DNA of 64,000 nucleotides, taken from contig JADJMZ010000005.1 of assembly GCA_016709315.1 (NCBI GenBank), forward strand, positions 62,001-126,000. The letters run 5' to 3'. Both the position numbers and the translations under genes were made by a program. Origin of the DNA: Ignavibacteria bacterium (GTDB taxonomy: Bacteria > Bacteroidota > Ignavibacteria > Tepidaquicellales > Tepidaquicellaceae). Under the pieces are notes generated by a model, which saw only the letters and a program-made list of their open reading frames with translations, did no database searches and had not been told where the DNA came from. Numbering within the stretch: position 1 is the stretch's first letter; every line of letters starts with the position of its first letter. Below are positions 27,708-35,701 of the stretch, piece after piece.

Positions 27708-28787
27708 TTATTTTGACAGAACCATTTTCTTTGACTGACTGAATTCATTTGTTGTCAAAGTGTAAAAATAAATTCCGCTTGATAATTTTGAACCGTCGAA
27801 TTCGACGCTGTAAGTTCCGGCTTTTACAAATCCGTCAAGATATTTATCCACTTCATTTCCAAGTATGTCATAAAATTTCAGACTGGCGTTTCCGTCTTTC
27901 GGTAAAGTAAAACTAAATACAGTCGAAGGATTAAATGGATTCGGATAATTCTGAGTTAAATTGAAATCCTTTGCAACAGAAGTATTATTTGTAATTCCAA
28001 TCGTTCCGGTTAATGATGTTCTCAGCGACTGTTGAATGTTGCTGTTTAGTCCGATATTCGATCCCTGTTTATAAACAAAAATATTAAGATTGCAATTTTC
28101 CGGATCGGCAATCTGCGGTGATACCGGTACAGAATAATTGATCGTTTTTACAACCGGAGTCCCGGTTGTCCAGGATCCTGATCTGACGAGTTCCCCCAGA
28201 TCTCCGTTCATCATACTCTTTACTACATCTTCATGGACATAATTTGAACCGCCGGTACATGTACTGTTTCCGCTCTGAGGATAAATAAGATTATTCTCTG
28301 TCAGAATATAGTTTACATAAAAATCTCCGGTAAGATCTGTATTTGCAGTGATCGTTACAGTAGCAGATAATGTTCTTGTATTGACATCATAATTTTTACC
28401 TGAAATGTTTATTGTTACTCCGGGCTGAATGAGCAAAGACTGAAGCACAACTTCATTGTTCCAGGCATTGTAACTGATTATGCCGGTCTTTCTGCCGACA
28501 ACACCTGACGGGTAAGAACTGAATCCGAACATTCCTCTGATACCTGCAGAATAACTTAACCATGGATCGGTGTTTGCACCGTGATAAGCGAGAACCATAG
28601 TATTCGGATAATTTAATAAGATATCGTGGATGTTTGAATGTCCGCAAGGACACCATACGCACCAGGTTCCTGTGCAAAATTCAAGAACTGTATTATAACC
28701 GGTTTGCGCATTAACTTTTTGGGGGAAATTAATACTGGTAATTAAGATAATAACTAAGACTGAAAAGCCTGTAAATAGTTTTTTCAT
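27708..28787 (-). CDS. secreted Omp28-like thioredoxin-fold protein with Por-type tail
   Basis: 359 residues. A signal peptide (MKKLFTGFSVLVIILITSI) precedes LEFCTGTWCVWCPCGHSN, the thioredoxin-like active-site region of Omp28-related proteins (C38, C43, C46, C48; CVWC is the CxxC pair). A beta-rich middle domain follows (about 120-270). The protein ends in the type IX sorting module NYPNPFNPSTVFSFTL and the tail SQSKKMVLSK. A secreted redox-type role is likely. Whether it is an oxidoreductase or a structural Omp28 relative cannot be decided from sequence. Confidence 0.85.
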   Translation of the reverse strand: MKKLFTGFSVLVIILITSINFPQKVNAQTGYNTVLEFCTGTWCVWCPCGHSNIHDILLNYPNTMVLAYHGANTDPWLSYSAGIRGMFGFSSYPSGVVGRKTGIISYNAWNNEVVLQSLLIQPGVTINISGKNYDVNTRTLSATVTITANTDLTGDFYVNYILTENNLIYPQSGNSTCTGGSNYVHEDVVKSMMNGDLGELVRSGSWTTGTPVVKTINYSVPVSPQIADPENCNLNIFVYKQGSNIGLNSNIQQSLRTSLTGTIGITNNTSVAKDFNLTQNYPNPFNPSTVFSFTLPKDGNASLKFYDILGNEVDKYLDGFVKAGTYSVEFDGSKLSSGIYFYTLTTNEFSQSKKMVLSK

Positions 28788-28922
28788 AATAATTTCCTTT
28801 TTTAAATTTTAGTATACAACGATATTCATTTCAATTTTAAATATCAACTTATTAATGATAATATATTATACAATTTCATTTGTTCAGGATTAAAGTTAAT
28901 TTTGTTTCATTAAAAATTACAG

Positions 28923-29657
28923 ATGATAGAAATAAAAAACCTTAAGAAAAAATTTGGTGACAAAGAAGTTCTCAGAGGTGTTAATCTCAGGATTGAAAAC
29001 GGAATTACACTTGTTATAATTGGCAGAAGCGGCTGCGGAAAATCTGTTATGTTAAAACATATAATCGGACTGTTGAAGCCCGATGAAGGAACCGTAAGCA
29101 TTGAAGGAAATGACATTACTAAAATGAATGAAAAAGAAATTTTTGAGATTAGGAAGAAATTTGGTTTTCAGTTTCAGGGATCTGCATTGTTTGATTCAAT
29201 GGACGTAGAAGAAAACATCGGACTTGCATTAAAAGAAAATACGAGGATGACCAAAAAAGAAATTGATGAAATTGTAGCTGAAAAACTTGAGCTTGTCGGC
29301 TTGCCCGGTATTCAGAAAATGAGACCTTCTGATCTTTCCGGAGGAATGAAGAAAAGGGTCTCGCTTGCAAGGTCTCTGGCGACAAACCCTGAGTATATTC
29401 TCTACGATGAACCCACAACAGGTCTGGATCCCGTTATGAGCGATCAGATTGATGATCTGATAAAAGATCTTTCGGATAAATTAAAAGTAACTTCCGTTGT
29501 CGTCACTCATGATATTTTCAGCGTGTATGATGTCGCTGACAGAGTCGCTATGATGCATGAAGGAAAAATTTATTTTGAAGGCACTCCGAAAGAACTAACT
29601 GAAACTAATGACGAACTTATCAGGGATTTTTTGAACAGAACGGATAAGAGAATCTGA
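28923..29657 (+). CDS. mlaF: ABC transporter ATPase, MlaF type
   Basis: 244 residues with Walker A GRSGCGKS (34-41), signature LSGGMKKRV (138-146), Walker B YILYDEP (D162-E163) and the switch histidine in VVVTHD. The sequence LSGGMKKRVSLARSLATNPE and the final FLNRTD are typical of the MlaF/Ttg2A family, which powers phospholipid movement between outer and inner membrane. The permease MlaE and binding protein MlaD are not next to it: it is alone on the plus strand between two minus-strand blocks, so its partners must be elsewhere. Confidence 0.85.
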   Translation: MIEIKNLKKKFGDKEVLRGVNLRIENGITLVIIGRSGCGKSVMLKHIIGLLKPDEGTVSIEGNDITKMNEKEIFEIRKKFGFQFQGSALFDSMDVEENIGLALKENTRMTKKEIDEIVAEKLELVGLPGIQKMRPSDLSGGMKKRVSLARSLATNPEYILYDEPTTGLDPVMSDQIDDLIKDLSDKLKVTSVVVTHDIFSVYDVADRVAMMHEGKIYFEGTPKELTETNDELIRDFLNRTDKRI

Positions 29658-29658
29658 C

Positions 29659-29861
29659 AATTTGGAATTTGGAATTTTGGATTTGGGATTTGTTTCCAAT
29701 CAATTTTATATATCAATTTAAACATAATATCCAAAATTCCTAAATTCCAATTCCTAAATTCCTAAACTCCAAATCCCGGAATTCCAAATCACAAAATTCC
29801 AAATCCGAAATTCCAACTTCCAAATCCCGGAAATTCCAAATCCGAAATTCCCAATTCCAAA
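29659..29861. repeat. AATTCC/TTTGG low-complexity repeat array
   Basis: Just after mlaF the plus strand reads AATTTGGAATTTGGAATTTT and then GGATTTGGGATTTGTTTCC. After a short spacer (about 29700-29735) the complementary motif recurs many times (AATTCCAAATC, AATTCCTAAATTCC) up to the end of the rhodanese gene. The two arms are inverted, so the transcript from either side can fold into an imperfect long hairpin between convergent genes. The first part is the uninterrupted version of the repeat found at 35306-35361. Confidence 0.85.
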
Positions 29862-30221
29862 TTACACAACTTCCCCTCCCTCTGCATTCCACCCTTTCCA
29901 TCCGCCGTCCATTGAAATTACATTTGTGTAACCCATATTCTGCAATGAGTGCGCAGCAATTACCGTTCTGTATCCTCCGCCGCAATATAGAACTATTTTT
30001 TTATCGTGATCATTTACAAAAAGATGAATATCCCTTTCAATAATTCCTTTTCCGATATGTACGGATCCTTTTATACTTCCGGCATTGAATTCATTATCTT
30101 CTCTGATATCAACAAGCAAAAAATCTTCTTTGCTTTCCTTCATTTTTTTAACATCACTTACTGAGCATGTTTTAACATTTTTTTTTAATTCATCACAGAG
30201 TTCATGAAATGTTTTTGACAT
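29862..30221 (-). CDS. rhodanese-like sulfurtransferase domain protein
   Basis: 119 residues, a single rhodanese domain. The active-site loop is YCGGGYRT with nucleophile C80, preceded by the usual DIREDNEF segment and followed by LQNMGYTNVISMDGGWKGW. Such proteins carry persulfide sulfur. It lies 14 bp downstream of pta and is the last gene of the mnmA-pta-rhodanese unit. A sulfur carrier next to the tRNA thiolase mnmA is a sensible pairing, but the functional link is inference. Confidence 0.88.
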   Translation of the reverse strand: MSKTFHELCDELKKNVKTCSVSDVKKMKESKEDFLLVDIREDNEFNAGSIKGSVHIGKGIIERDIHLFVNDHDKKIVLYCGGGYRTVIAAHSLQNMGYTNVISMDGGWKGWNAEGGEVV

Positions 30222-30235
30222 AAAATATTTTTAAA

Positions 30236-31213
30236 TTATTTAATAAGATTTTTTAATACACTTGTCATATTGACAATATCCTTTTCACTGCAGCCCCTTG
30301 AAAGATCCATTACCGGCTTGGCAAGTCCCTGAATTACAGGTCCGGTCGCATTCGCTCCGCCGACTCTTTCAGTTATTTTATAAGCTATGTTACCGGAATT
30401 AAGATCAGGAAAAATAAAAACATTTGCATCGCCTTTTATTATTCCTCCGGGATTTTTTCTCATTGCAACTTCAGGAACAAATGCTGCATCGAACTGCAGT
30501 TCAGCTTCGCATATCAGTTCAGGAAATCTCTTCTTTGTAATTTTATACGCTTCAAATATCTTATCAAGCGATTCATCCTTCGCGCTTCCTTTTGTGGAAA
30601 ATGAAATAAAAGCAACTCTCGGCTTTTTTCCTGTAAGCAATCTGAAATTTTCGGAAGTCTGAATTGCAATGTCTGAAAGCTGCAATGCGTCAGGTACAGG
30701 TATCACTCCGCAGTCAGCATAAGCAAAGACTCTGTCCCTGAATCTGCCGGATGAAGGAAAATTGAAAAGAAAGAATGATGAAACAGTTTTGTTTCCTTTG
30801 GATGAACCTATAATTGAAATCGCATTTCTCAGCACATCGGAGGTAGAATAAACACTTCCTGCTATTATCCCGTCAGCAAAATTATTTTTTAAAAGCAAAC
30901 ATGAAAATGTAAGAGGGTCTTTGATTTCTTTTTCGGAAACGGATAATTTGTAATCAGGATTTTTTCTGATTTTTATAGAATGGTATTCCTGCAAAAATTG
31001 CAAACTGAATGCCTGATCAATAACGATTAAATTCTTATCCGCTTTAAGAGGAATCGCGGTGGCACCTTCCTTCTGTATCAAAACAACCTTTGCAGCTTTT
31101 TTCCTGAGAATTGTTTTGACAGCTTTTATTACTCTCGGATCATCAGATTCGGGATAAATTATAGTTTTAAGAAATTTACCCGCTCTTTTTTCTAATGCTG
31201 AATATAAATTCAT
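30236..31213 (-). CDS. pta: phosphate acetyltransferase
   Basis: 325 residues, the short catalytic form of Pta/Ptb enzymes, which exchange acetyl-CoA and acetyl phosphate. Family segments seen are the N-terminal IIYPESDDPRVIKA, the GSVYSTSDVLRNAI region, the SFSTKGSAKD loop, the VFIFPDLNSGNIAYKI strand and the C-terminal GPVIQGLAKPVMDLSRGCS. Acetate kinase is not adjacent. It starts 27 bp after mnmA ends and is probably co-transcribed. A butyryl specificity cannot be excluded, although the length and closing motif fit Pta. Confidence 0.9.
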   Translation of the reverse strand: MNLYSALEKRAGKFLKTIIYPESDDPRVIKAVKTILRKKAAKVVLIQKEGATAIPLKADKNLIVIDQAFSLQFLQEYHSIKIRKNPDYKLSVSEKEIKDPLTFSCLLLKNNFADGIIAGSVYSTSDVLRNAISIIGSSKGNKTVSSFFLFNFPSSGRFRDRVFAYADCGVIPVPDALQLSDIAIQTSENFRLLTGKKPRVAFISFSTKGSAKDESLDKIFEAYKITKKRFPELICEAELQFDAAFVPEVAMRKNPGGIIKGDANVFIFPDLNSGNIAYKITERVGGANATGPVIQGLAKPVMDLSRGCSEKDIVNMTSVLKNLIK

Positions 31214-31240
31214 CTGATTAATTTTGTTTTTAAAATTAAA

Positions 31241-32338
31241 TTAAAATACTTTATCAATTATCCCTCCGCCGATAAGATCATTTCCGGAATAGAATACTGC
31301 TGACTGTCCGGGAGTTATTGCCTTCTGAGGTGAATCAAAAGTAACTTTAACTAAATCTTCACCTGTCTGCTCTATTAATGCTTCGCTTCCCTTATCATTA
31401 TATCTGATCTTAACTTTTGCCTTAACGGGAGATTCTATTTTATCAAACATCATTAAATTTATCTCATTAGCCGTAAATCCTGAATGAAAAAGTCCTGATT
31501 CATCATCTACTGTCACTATATTTTTTTCAGGATCTGTTCCGGAAACATAGATTTTCTTTCCGATCGCAACATTCAGACCTCTTCTCTGACCGATTGTATA
31601 ATAAGGATAACCTTTATGTGTTCCGATTTTTTTATCATGATAAAGTATATCTCCTCCCGATAATTTTTCTGACAACTCCGGAAGTCTTATTTGTATTAAT
31701 TCCCTGTAATCATCATTCGGCACGAAACATATTTCCTGTGAATCGGGAGTATCGGCAGGTTTAAGTCCCATTTCCCTTGCAATATTCCTGATCTCTGATT
31801 TTGTATAATTGCTGAGAGGAAAAAGGGTCTTGCTCAGAGCATATTGCGAAACTCTCCACAATGCATAAGACTGATCTTTTTGATTATCATTTGCCGCAGA
31901 AACGATGAACCTTTTATAAATCTCATTGTAATTAACTTTTGCATAATGCCCCGTGGCAATATAATCAGCGCCGAGAGATTCGGCTTTCTCAAGAAGCGCT
32001 CCCCATTTAATGGCTTTATTGCACAGTACACAGGGATTCGGAGTATTTCCTTTCAGATATTCGGAAATGAAATTACTTATAACTATATCATTGAATTTTT
32101 CCGTGAAATCAAGAGTGTAATGAGGAAATCCAAGATTATGAGCCACATTTTTTGCACTATAGATAGTTTCAAGAGAACAGCATCCGGAATCTTTTTCAGG
32201 AAAATCGTCAAATCCCCAGGTTTTCATTGTAATGCCAATAAGATTATAACCCTGCTCTTTCAGCAAAGCTGCTGCCACTGATGAATCCACGCCCCCGCTC
32301 ATCGCTACTACAACTGTTTTATTTATATTACTATTCAT
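31241..32338 (-). CDS. mnmA: tRNA-specific 2-thiouridylase MnmA
   Basis: 365 residues. MnmA adenylates U34 of tRNA-Lys, -Glu and -Gln and transfers sulfur to make 2-thiouridine. The PP-loop SGGVDSS is at 14-20, catalytic C103 and C106 are in NPCVLCN, and the second catalytic cysteine C204 is in SQEICFV. C-terminal beta domains follow. It is the first gene of a three-gene minus-strand operon with pta and a rhodanese, and is divergent from the lysine-rich gene at 32456. Confidence 0.96.
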   Translation of the reverse strand: MNSNINKTVVVAMSGGVDSSVAAALLKEQGYNLIGITMKTWGFDDFPEKDSGCCSLETIYSAKNVAHNLGFPHYTLDFTEKFNDIVISNFISEYLKGNTPNPCVLCNKAIKWGALLEKAESLGADYIATGHYAKVNYNEIYKRFIVSAANDNQKDQSYALWRVSQYALSKTLFPLSNYTKSEIRNIAREMGLKPADTPDSQEICFVPNDDYRELIQIRLPELSEKLSGGDILYHDKKIGTHKGYPYYTIGQRRGLNVAIGKKIYVSGTDPEKNIVTVDDESGLFHSGFTANEINLMMFDKIESPVKAKVKIRYNDKGSEALIEQTGEDLVKVTFDSPQKAITPGQSAVFYSGNDLIGGGIIDKVF

Positions 32339-32455
32339 AATTTTATTTAATGTAAAATATTAAACTTAATGATTGAATAAAAGTAAAAAAAGAATTGTAT
32401 TTTAAAGTTAAATAATTTAACTTTGACCATTCCAAAATTTATATAGGAGAAAAGC

Positions 32456-32926
32456 ATGTCAAAAAGAGCATTGTTGGTAATGTCCTTTTTATTTGTTTTT
32501 ACTTTTGGCGGTACGGTTAGCAACCTCTCTCTACTGAATGCAAAACCAGAGACAAATTCAGAGCAAACCGATAAAAGGAAAAAAAGTAAAAAGTCCAAAG
32601 GTAAAAAATCAACAAAGAAAAGTAACAAGAAATCTTCAGGAAAGAAGAGTTCAAAGAAAAAATCTTCCGGAAAGAAAAGCTCAAAGAAAAAATCTACGGG
32701 AAAGAAGAAATCTTCCAAAAAGAAAGGTACTAAGAAAAACGGTAAGAAAAAAAGCAGCAAAAAAAGAAATACAAGCCGTAATTACAATACCGGTACTTAC
32801 ACTCCCCCTAAAACTTACGAAAGCAACAGCGGAAGTGAAAATACCAGCAGAGAATATAAAAGATCTGAGAATTCCGAACCAAAGGAATCTTTCAAAAAAG
32901 AGCCCAAAAAAGAAGGCGAAAATTAA
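32456..32926 (+). CDS. exported lysine/serine-rich low-complexity protein
   Basis: 156 residues. A good ribosome-binding site (ATAGGAGAAA) precedes the ATG. Residues 1-30 form a signal peptide with a basic start and a hydrophobic core. Residues about 40-105 are dominated by repeats of KKSSGKKSSKKK type; the C-terminal third is polar (Asn, Ser, Glu, Lys). The DNA shows imperfect repeats of AAGAAATCTTC and GGAAAGAAG. The product would be a strongly cationic periplasmic or surface protein. It could bind nucleic acid or anionic polymers; nothing in the sequence fixes this. A terminator follows 20 bp after the stop. Confidence 0.75.
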   Translation: MSKRALLVMSFLFVFTFGGTVSNLSLLNAKPETNSEQTDKRKKSKKSKGKKSTKKSNKKSSGKKSSKKKSSGKKSSKKKSTGKKKSSKKKGTKKNGKKKSSKKRNTSRNYNTGTYTPPKTYESNSGSENTSREYKRSENSEPKESFKKEPKKEGEN

Positions 32927-32946
32927 ATATAAGTTCATTTAATATC

Positions 32947-32981
32947 AAGCCGGGTGACTTCACAGTCATCCGGCTTTTTTT
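32947..32981 (+). terminator. Rho-independent terminator
   Basis: AAGCCGGGTGAC pairs with GTCATCCGGCTT (one G-T pair) around TTCACA and is followed by a T run. It ends the lysine-rich gene. Confidence 0.9.
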
Positions 32982-33039
32982 ATTATAATTCGTATGATAA
33001 GCTTTATTAGCATCTGAAGTAAAGCAAGTGTCAGTTCTT

Positions 33040-33205
33040 CAATTCAAGACCACTCCTTAACACGTCTTCGGCGAGGCAAGCCCACTTCTTGCCGGAAATG
33101 GCTCAATACTAATAAAAAAATTTTACCACAAAGATTGCTGTTTTAAACTTTTCTTCTTAGTGTCTTGGCCAGCCTCGCTATGCGGGAGTCTTTGTGTTAA
33201 AAAGG
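33040..33205. repeat. composite intergenic repeat with nested palindrome
   Basis: The 348-bp gap before the gene at 33329 carries a GACCACTCCTTAA start like that of the repeat at 8247 and a GC-rich hairpin (GGCAAGCCCACTTCTTGCC). It then carries a copy of a dispersed repeat (ACCACAAAGATTGCTG ... TTCTTCTTAGTGTCTTGG ... AGTCTTTGTG). The same repeat lies in inverted orientation at 54689-54775. I see no gene here. Confidence 0.8.
33169..33186. repeat. 18-bp palindromic element, copy 1
   Basis: CCAGCCTCGCTATGCGGG interrupts the dispersed repeat exactly between ...GTGTCTTGG and AGTCTTTG. The other copy of that repeat (minus strand at 54702/54703) reads GTCTTGGAGTCTTCG with nothing in between. Its sequence matches the element at 35333-35350 at 15 of 18 positions. 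Confidence 0.8.
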
Positions 33206-33328
33206 AAGTAATGTTAGACGCTGGAAAAGAGCAAGGTATGATCAAATTAATTGCATTTCAAATTCAAAACTGTGTCTGTAACTTAATTAAGTATCAATTA
33301 TCATAAAGGAATTTAAAATAATATCCTT

Positions 33329-35539
33329 ATGAAAACAAAATCAAAATTAATATTTGCTTCTCTGATATTATCTCTTCTAGTGTTTAATAATCAAACATCC
33401 TTTTCTCAGTCTGCGTGGTTCTGGCAGAGCACAGTTCCTCAGGGAAATACATTAAACGATGTCTGCATAATTAATTCAAATAAAATAGTTACTGTCGGAG
33501 GTTTAAGCACTGTGATGAGATCGAACAACGGCGGTGCGAACTGGGACATTAAGTATCGCGTTGCAGGACCGTATAAATATCTCAGCTCAGTATTTTTTGT
33601 TAATGAAAATACCGGATGGATAACGGGATATCAGGGAACGGTTTTAAAAACCACAGACGGCGGAGTAAACTGGACACTTCAGGAAGTATTATACTCTTTT
33701 TACAATTCAACTTACTTTGCAGACAGTAATAACGGATGGATTACAGGATATTCCGGAGAAATTATCAACACAACAAACGGAGGTCTGAACTGGAACCGTC
33801 AGACTTCAAATGTTGCAGACTATCTTTATTCAGTTGAATTTGTCAATAAAAACACCGGCTGGGCTGTCGGCGGCAACGGAGATGAAAGAGCTCATATAAT
33901 TAAAACAACTAACGGAGGCGTAAACTGGCTGATACAAAAGACACTGTATAATTACGAAGTGATGAGATCAGTAAGTTTTATAAATGAAAGTACAGGATGG
34001 GCAGTCGGAGATAACAAATTAGTTTTGAAGACAACAGATGCAGGAGTGAACTGGATAATCACACGAACTGCTAATATAGCTAATTTGTACGGAGTTGATT
34101 TCAAAGACAGCAATACCGGCTGGGCTGTGGGATATGAATATTATTTTGATTCCTTATATCTATATAACACCAAAGGCGCAATTCTGAAAACTACTGACGG
34201 CGGAGCGAACTGGATTCCGCAAATTAACAGCAGTGAAGTTACATTGCTTTCAGTGGAATATAAGGATAATGTCTGCATGGCGGTTGGAAGCACAGGAATA
34301 CTTCTGAAGTCAACCGGTGATAACGATAACTGGATTAGCTTGTCTAAAGGAGTTCAGCATTCTCTGAACGCAGCTAGTTTTTTAAATGACTACACAGGAT
34401 GGAGCGCGGGCAGAGAAGGAACAATTGTAAAAACCACAGACAGCGGAAACAACTGGCTGAGACAGCAGAGCGGAACATATTTTGATCTTGCTGACATTCA
34501 ATTTGCAAATAAAGATACCGGCTGGGTTGTAGGCGGATACGAAGATATTTTCACCGGTGATAAATTTTTCATTAAAAGATCCGTTGACGGTGGTCAGAGC
34601 TGGCTTACACAGGACAGCGGTTTATTTCCTTTTTTAAGTTCAATCTGCTTTACTTCAAACTCTGTCGGATGGATCACCGGTCAGGGAGGGACATTGCTGT
34701 ATACTTCAAATGCCGGTGATAACTGGAATTTCAGATCAGCAGGATCCACCGATTTCTTTAAATCAGTATTTTTCATTGACAGCGCAGCAGGCTGGATACT
34801 CGGGGAAAGAGGTAATGTTTTAAGGACAACTAATGCAGGCGTGAACTGGACTATCAGGCAGGTTACTTCTTCAGCTAATTTCGGTTCATTTTTCTTTATT
34901 GATCATAGTACGGGCTGGATAACGGCTGGAGGCAACAGAATTTACAAGACTACTGACGGCATAAACTGGTTTCTTAATTATGCAGGTCAGAATGATGCAA
35001 ACGGATTTAATTCAATTTATTTTACAGATGCTAATACAGGATGGGGCGCCGGATATCAGTATGGCGAACCACAGGCAATAAAAAAAACCACTAATGGCGG
35101 ACAGAACTGGGTGGATCAGATTGTTGATGCCGGGACCAGATTTAATTGCGTTGTTTTTACAAGTCCGAATACCGGCTGGGCTATCGGCGATGATGGCGTA
35201 ATTTTAAAAACAGATAATCTCGTAGGGTTAAATGAAGTTAATAATATTTTGCCGGATAATTATTATCTGAGACAGAATTTTCCGAATCCGTTTAATCCGA
35301 CTACGAATTTGGAATTTGGAATTTCGGATTTGCCCGCCTCGCGAAGCGGGGGATTTGTTTCTTTGAAGGTTTATGACATACTTGGAAAGGAATTGGCTGT
35401 ACTTGTAAATGAACAACTTTCACCCGGAAATTATGTTAAAGAATTCGAAGGAAGCAATTATCCGAGCGGAGTTTATTTTTATTCATTGCTGATAGATGGA
35501 AATGTCAAGGATACAAAACGCATGGTTCTTTTGAAATAA
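33329..35539 (+). CDS. large secreted Ycf48-like propeller protein with Por-type tail
   Basis: 736 residues. The signal peptide (MKTKSKLIFASLILSLLVF) is followed by at least twelve blades with the repeat core TTDGGVNW plus NTGWAVG (for example TGWITGYQGTVLKTTDGG). The type IX sorting module is NFPNPFNPTTNLEF to the closing KDTKRMVLLK. Between NLEFGISD and FVSLKVYD the module carries extra residues (LPASRSGG) encoded by an 18-bp palindrome set in a dispersed repeat, yet the frame stays open. It is probably a surface or secreted binding protein. It ends 100 bp before a bidirectional terminator. Confidence 0.88.
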   Translation: MKTKSKLIFASLILSLLVFNNQTSFSQSAWFWQSTVPQGNTLNDVCIINSNKIVTVGGLSTVMRSNNGGANWDIKYRVAGPYKYLSSVFFVNENTGWITGYQGTVLKTTDGGVNWTLQEVLYSFYNSTYFADSNNGWITGYSGEIINTTNGGLNWNRQTSNVADYLYSVEFVNKNTGWAVGGNGDERAHIIKTTNGGVNWLIQKTLYNYEVMRSVSFINESTGWAVGDNKLVLKTTDAGVNWIITRTANIANLYGVDFKDSNTGWAVGYEYYFDSLYLYNTKGAILKTTDGGANWIPQINSSEVTLLSVEYKDNVCMAVGSTGILLKSTGDNDNWISLSKGVQHSLNAASFLNDYTGWSAGREGTIVKTTDSGNNWLRQQSGTYFDLADIQFANKDTGWVVGGYEDIFTGDKFFIKRSVDGGQSWLTQDSGLFPFLSSICFTSNSVGWITGQGGTLLYTSNAGDNWNFRSAGSTDFFKSVFFIDSAAGWILGERGNVLRTTNAGVNWTIRQVTSSANFGSFFFIDHSTGWITAGGNRIYKTTDGINWFLNYAGQNDANGFNSIYFTDANTGWGAGYQYGEPQAIKKTTNGGQNWVDQIVDAGTRFNCVVFTSPNTGWAIGDDGVILKTDNLVGLNEVNNILPDNYYLRQNFPNPFNPTTNLEFGISDLPASRSGGFVSLKVYDILGKELAVLVNEQLSPGNYVKEFEGSNYPSGVYFYSLLIDGNVKDTKRMVLLK
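35306..35361. repeat. dispersed TTTGG repeat inside a coding region
   Basis: AATTTGGAATTTGGAATTTC, then GGATTTG, then the 18-bp palindrome, then GGATTTGTTTC. With the palindrome removed it matches 29659-29696 at all but one of about 38 positions. Here it is translated as part of the Por-type tail of the propeller gene (residues NLEFGISD...GFVS). Confidence 0.85.
35333..35350. repeat. 18-bp palindromic element, copy 2, in-frame in a gene
   Basis: CCCGCCTCGCGAAGCGGG is a near-perfect palindrome (CCCGC/GCGGG outer arms, TCGCGA core). It is flanked by GGATTTG on both sides. The uninterrupted repeat at 29659 has the two GGATTTG units side by side (junction 29685/29686). Eighteen bases keep the host frame and add six residues. 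Confidence 0.85.
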
Positions 35540-35641
35540 AAAATGGTTTAATCGCAGACAGTCAGACTGACATTGCAAAATCAAATGCTCTTTATCATAA
35601 ATTAAAATCAAAAATTTTTTCATCTCTTATCATTAATTAAA

Positions 35642-35669
35642 AAAGCCGGCAGAATAATCCGCCGGCTTT
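35642..35669. terminator. bidirectional terminator
   Basis: AAAGCCGGC pairs perfectly with GCCGGCTTT around a 10-nt loop, with A and T runs outside. It lies between the convergent gene ends at 35539 and 35702. Confidence 0.9.
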
Positions 35670-35701
35670 GATTCAATGTAGAATTATAATTATTAATGGA
35701 A

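Noticed and set aside
21457..28787. Secreted-protein run as one operon or polysaccharide locus
   Set aside because: Most genes have their own terminators, and no SusC/SusD or glycoside hydrolase genes are present.
29740..29985. ORF with DLEFRDLEFRNLGIGI-like repeats
   Set aside because: It is a translation of the AATTCC repeat array plus the rhodanese gene in another frame.
32538..32942. Second basic ORF overlapping the lysine-rich gene
   Set aside because: It lacks a ribosome-binding site and signal peptide. The frame is open only because AAG/AGA-rich repeats have few stops in any frame.
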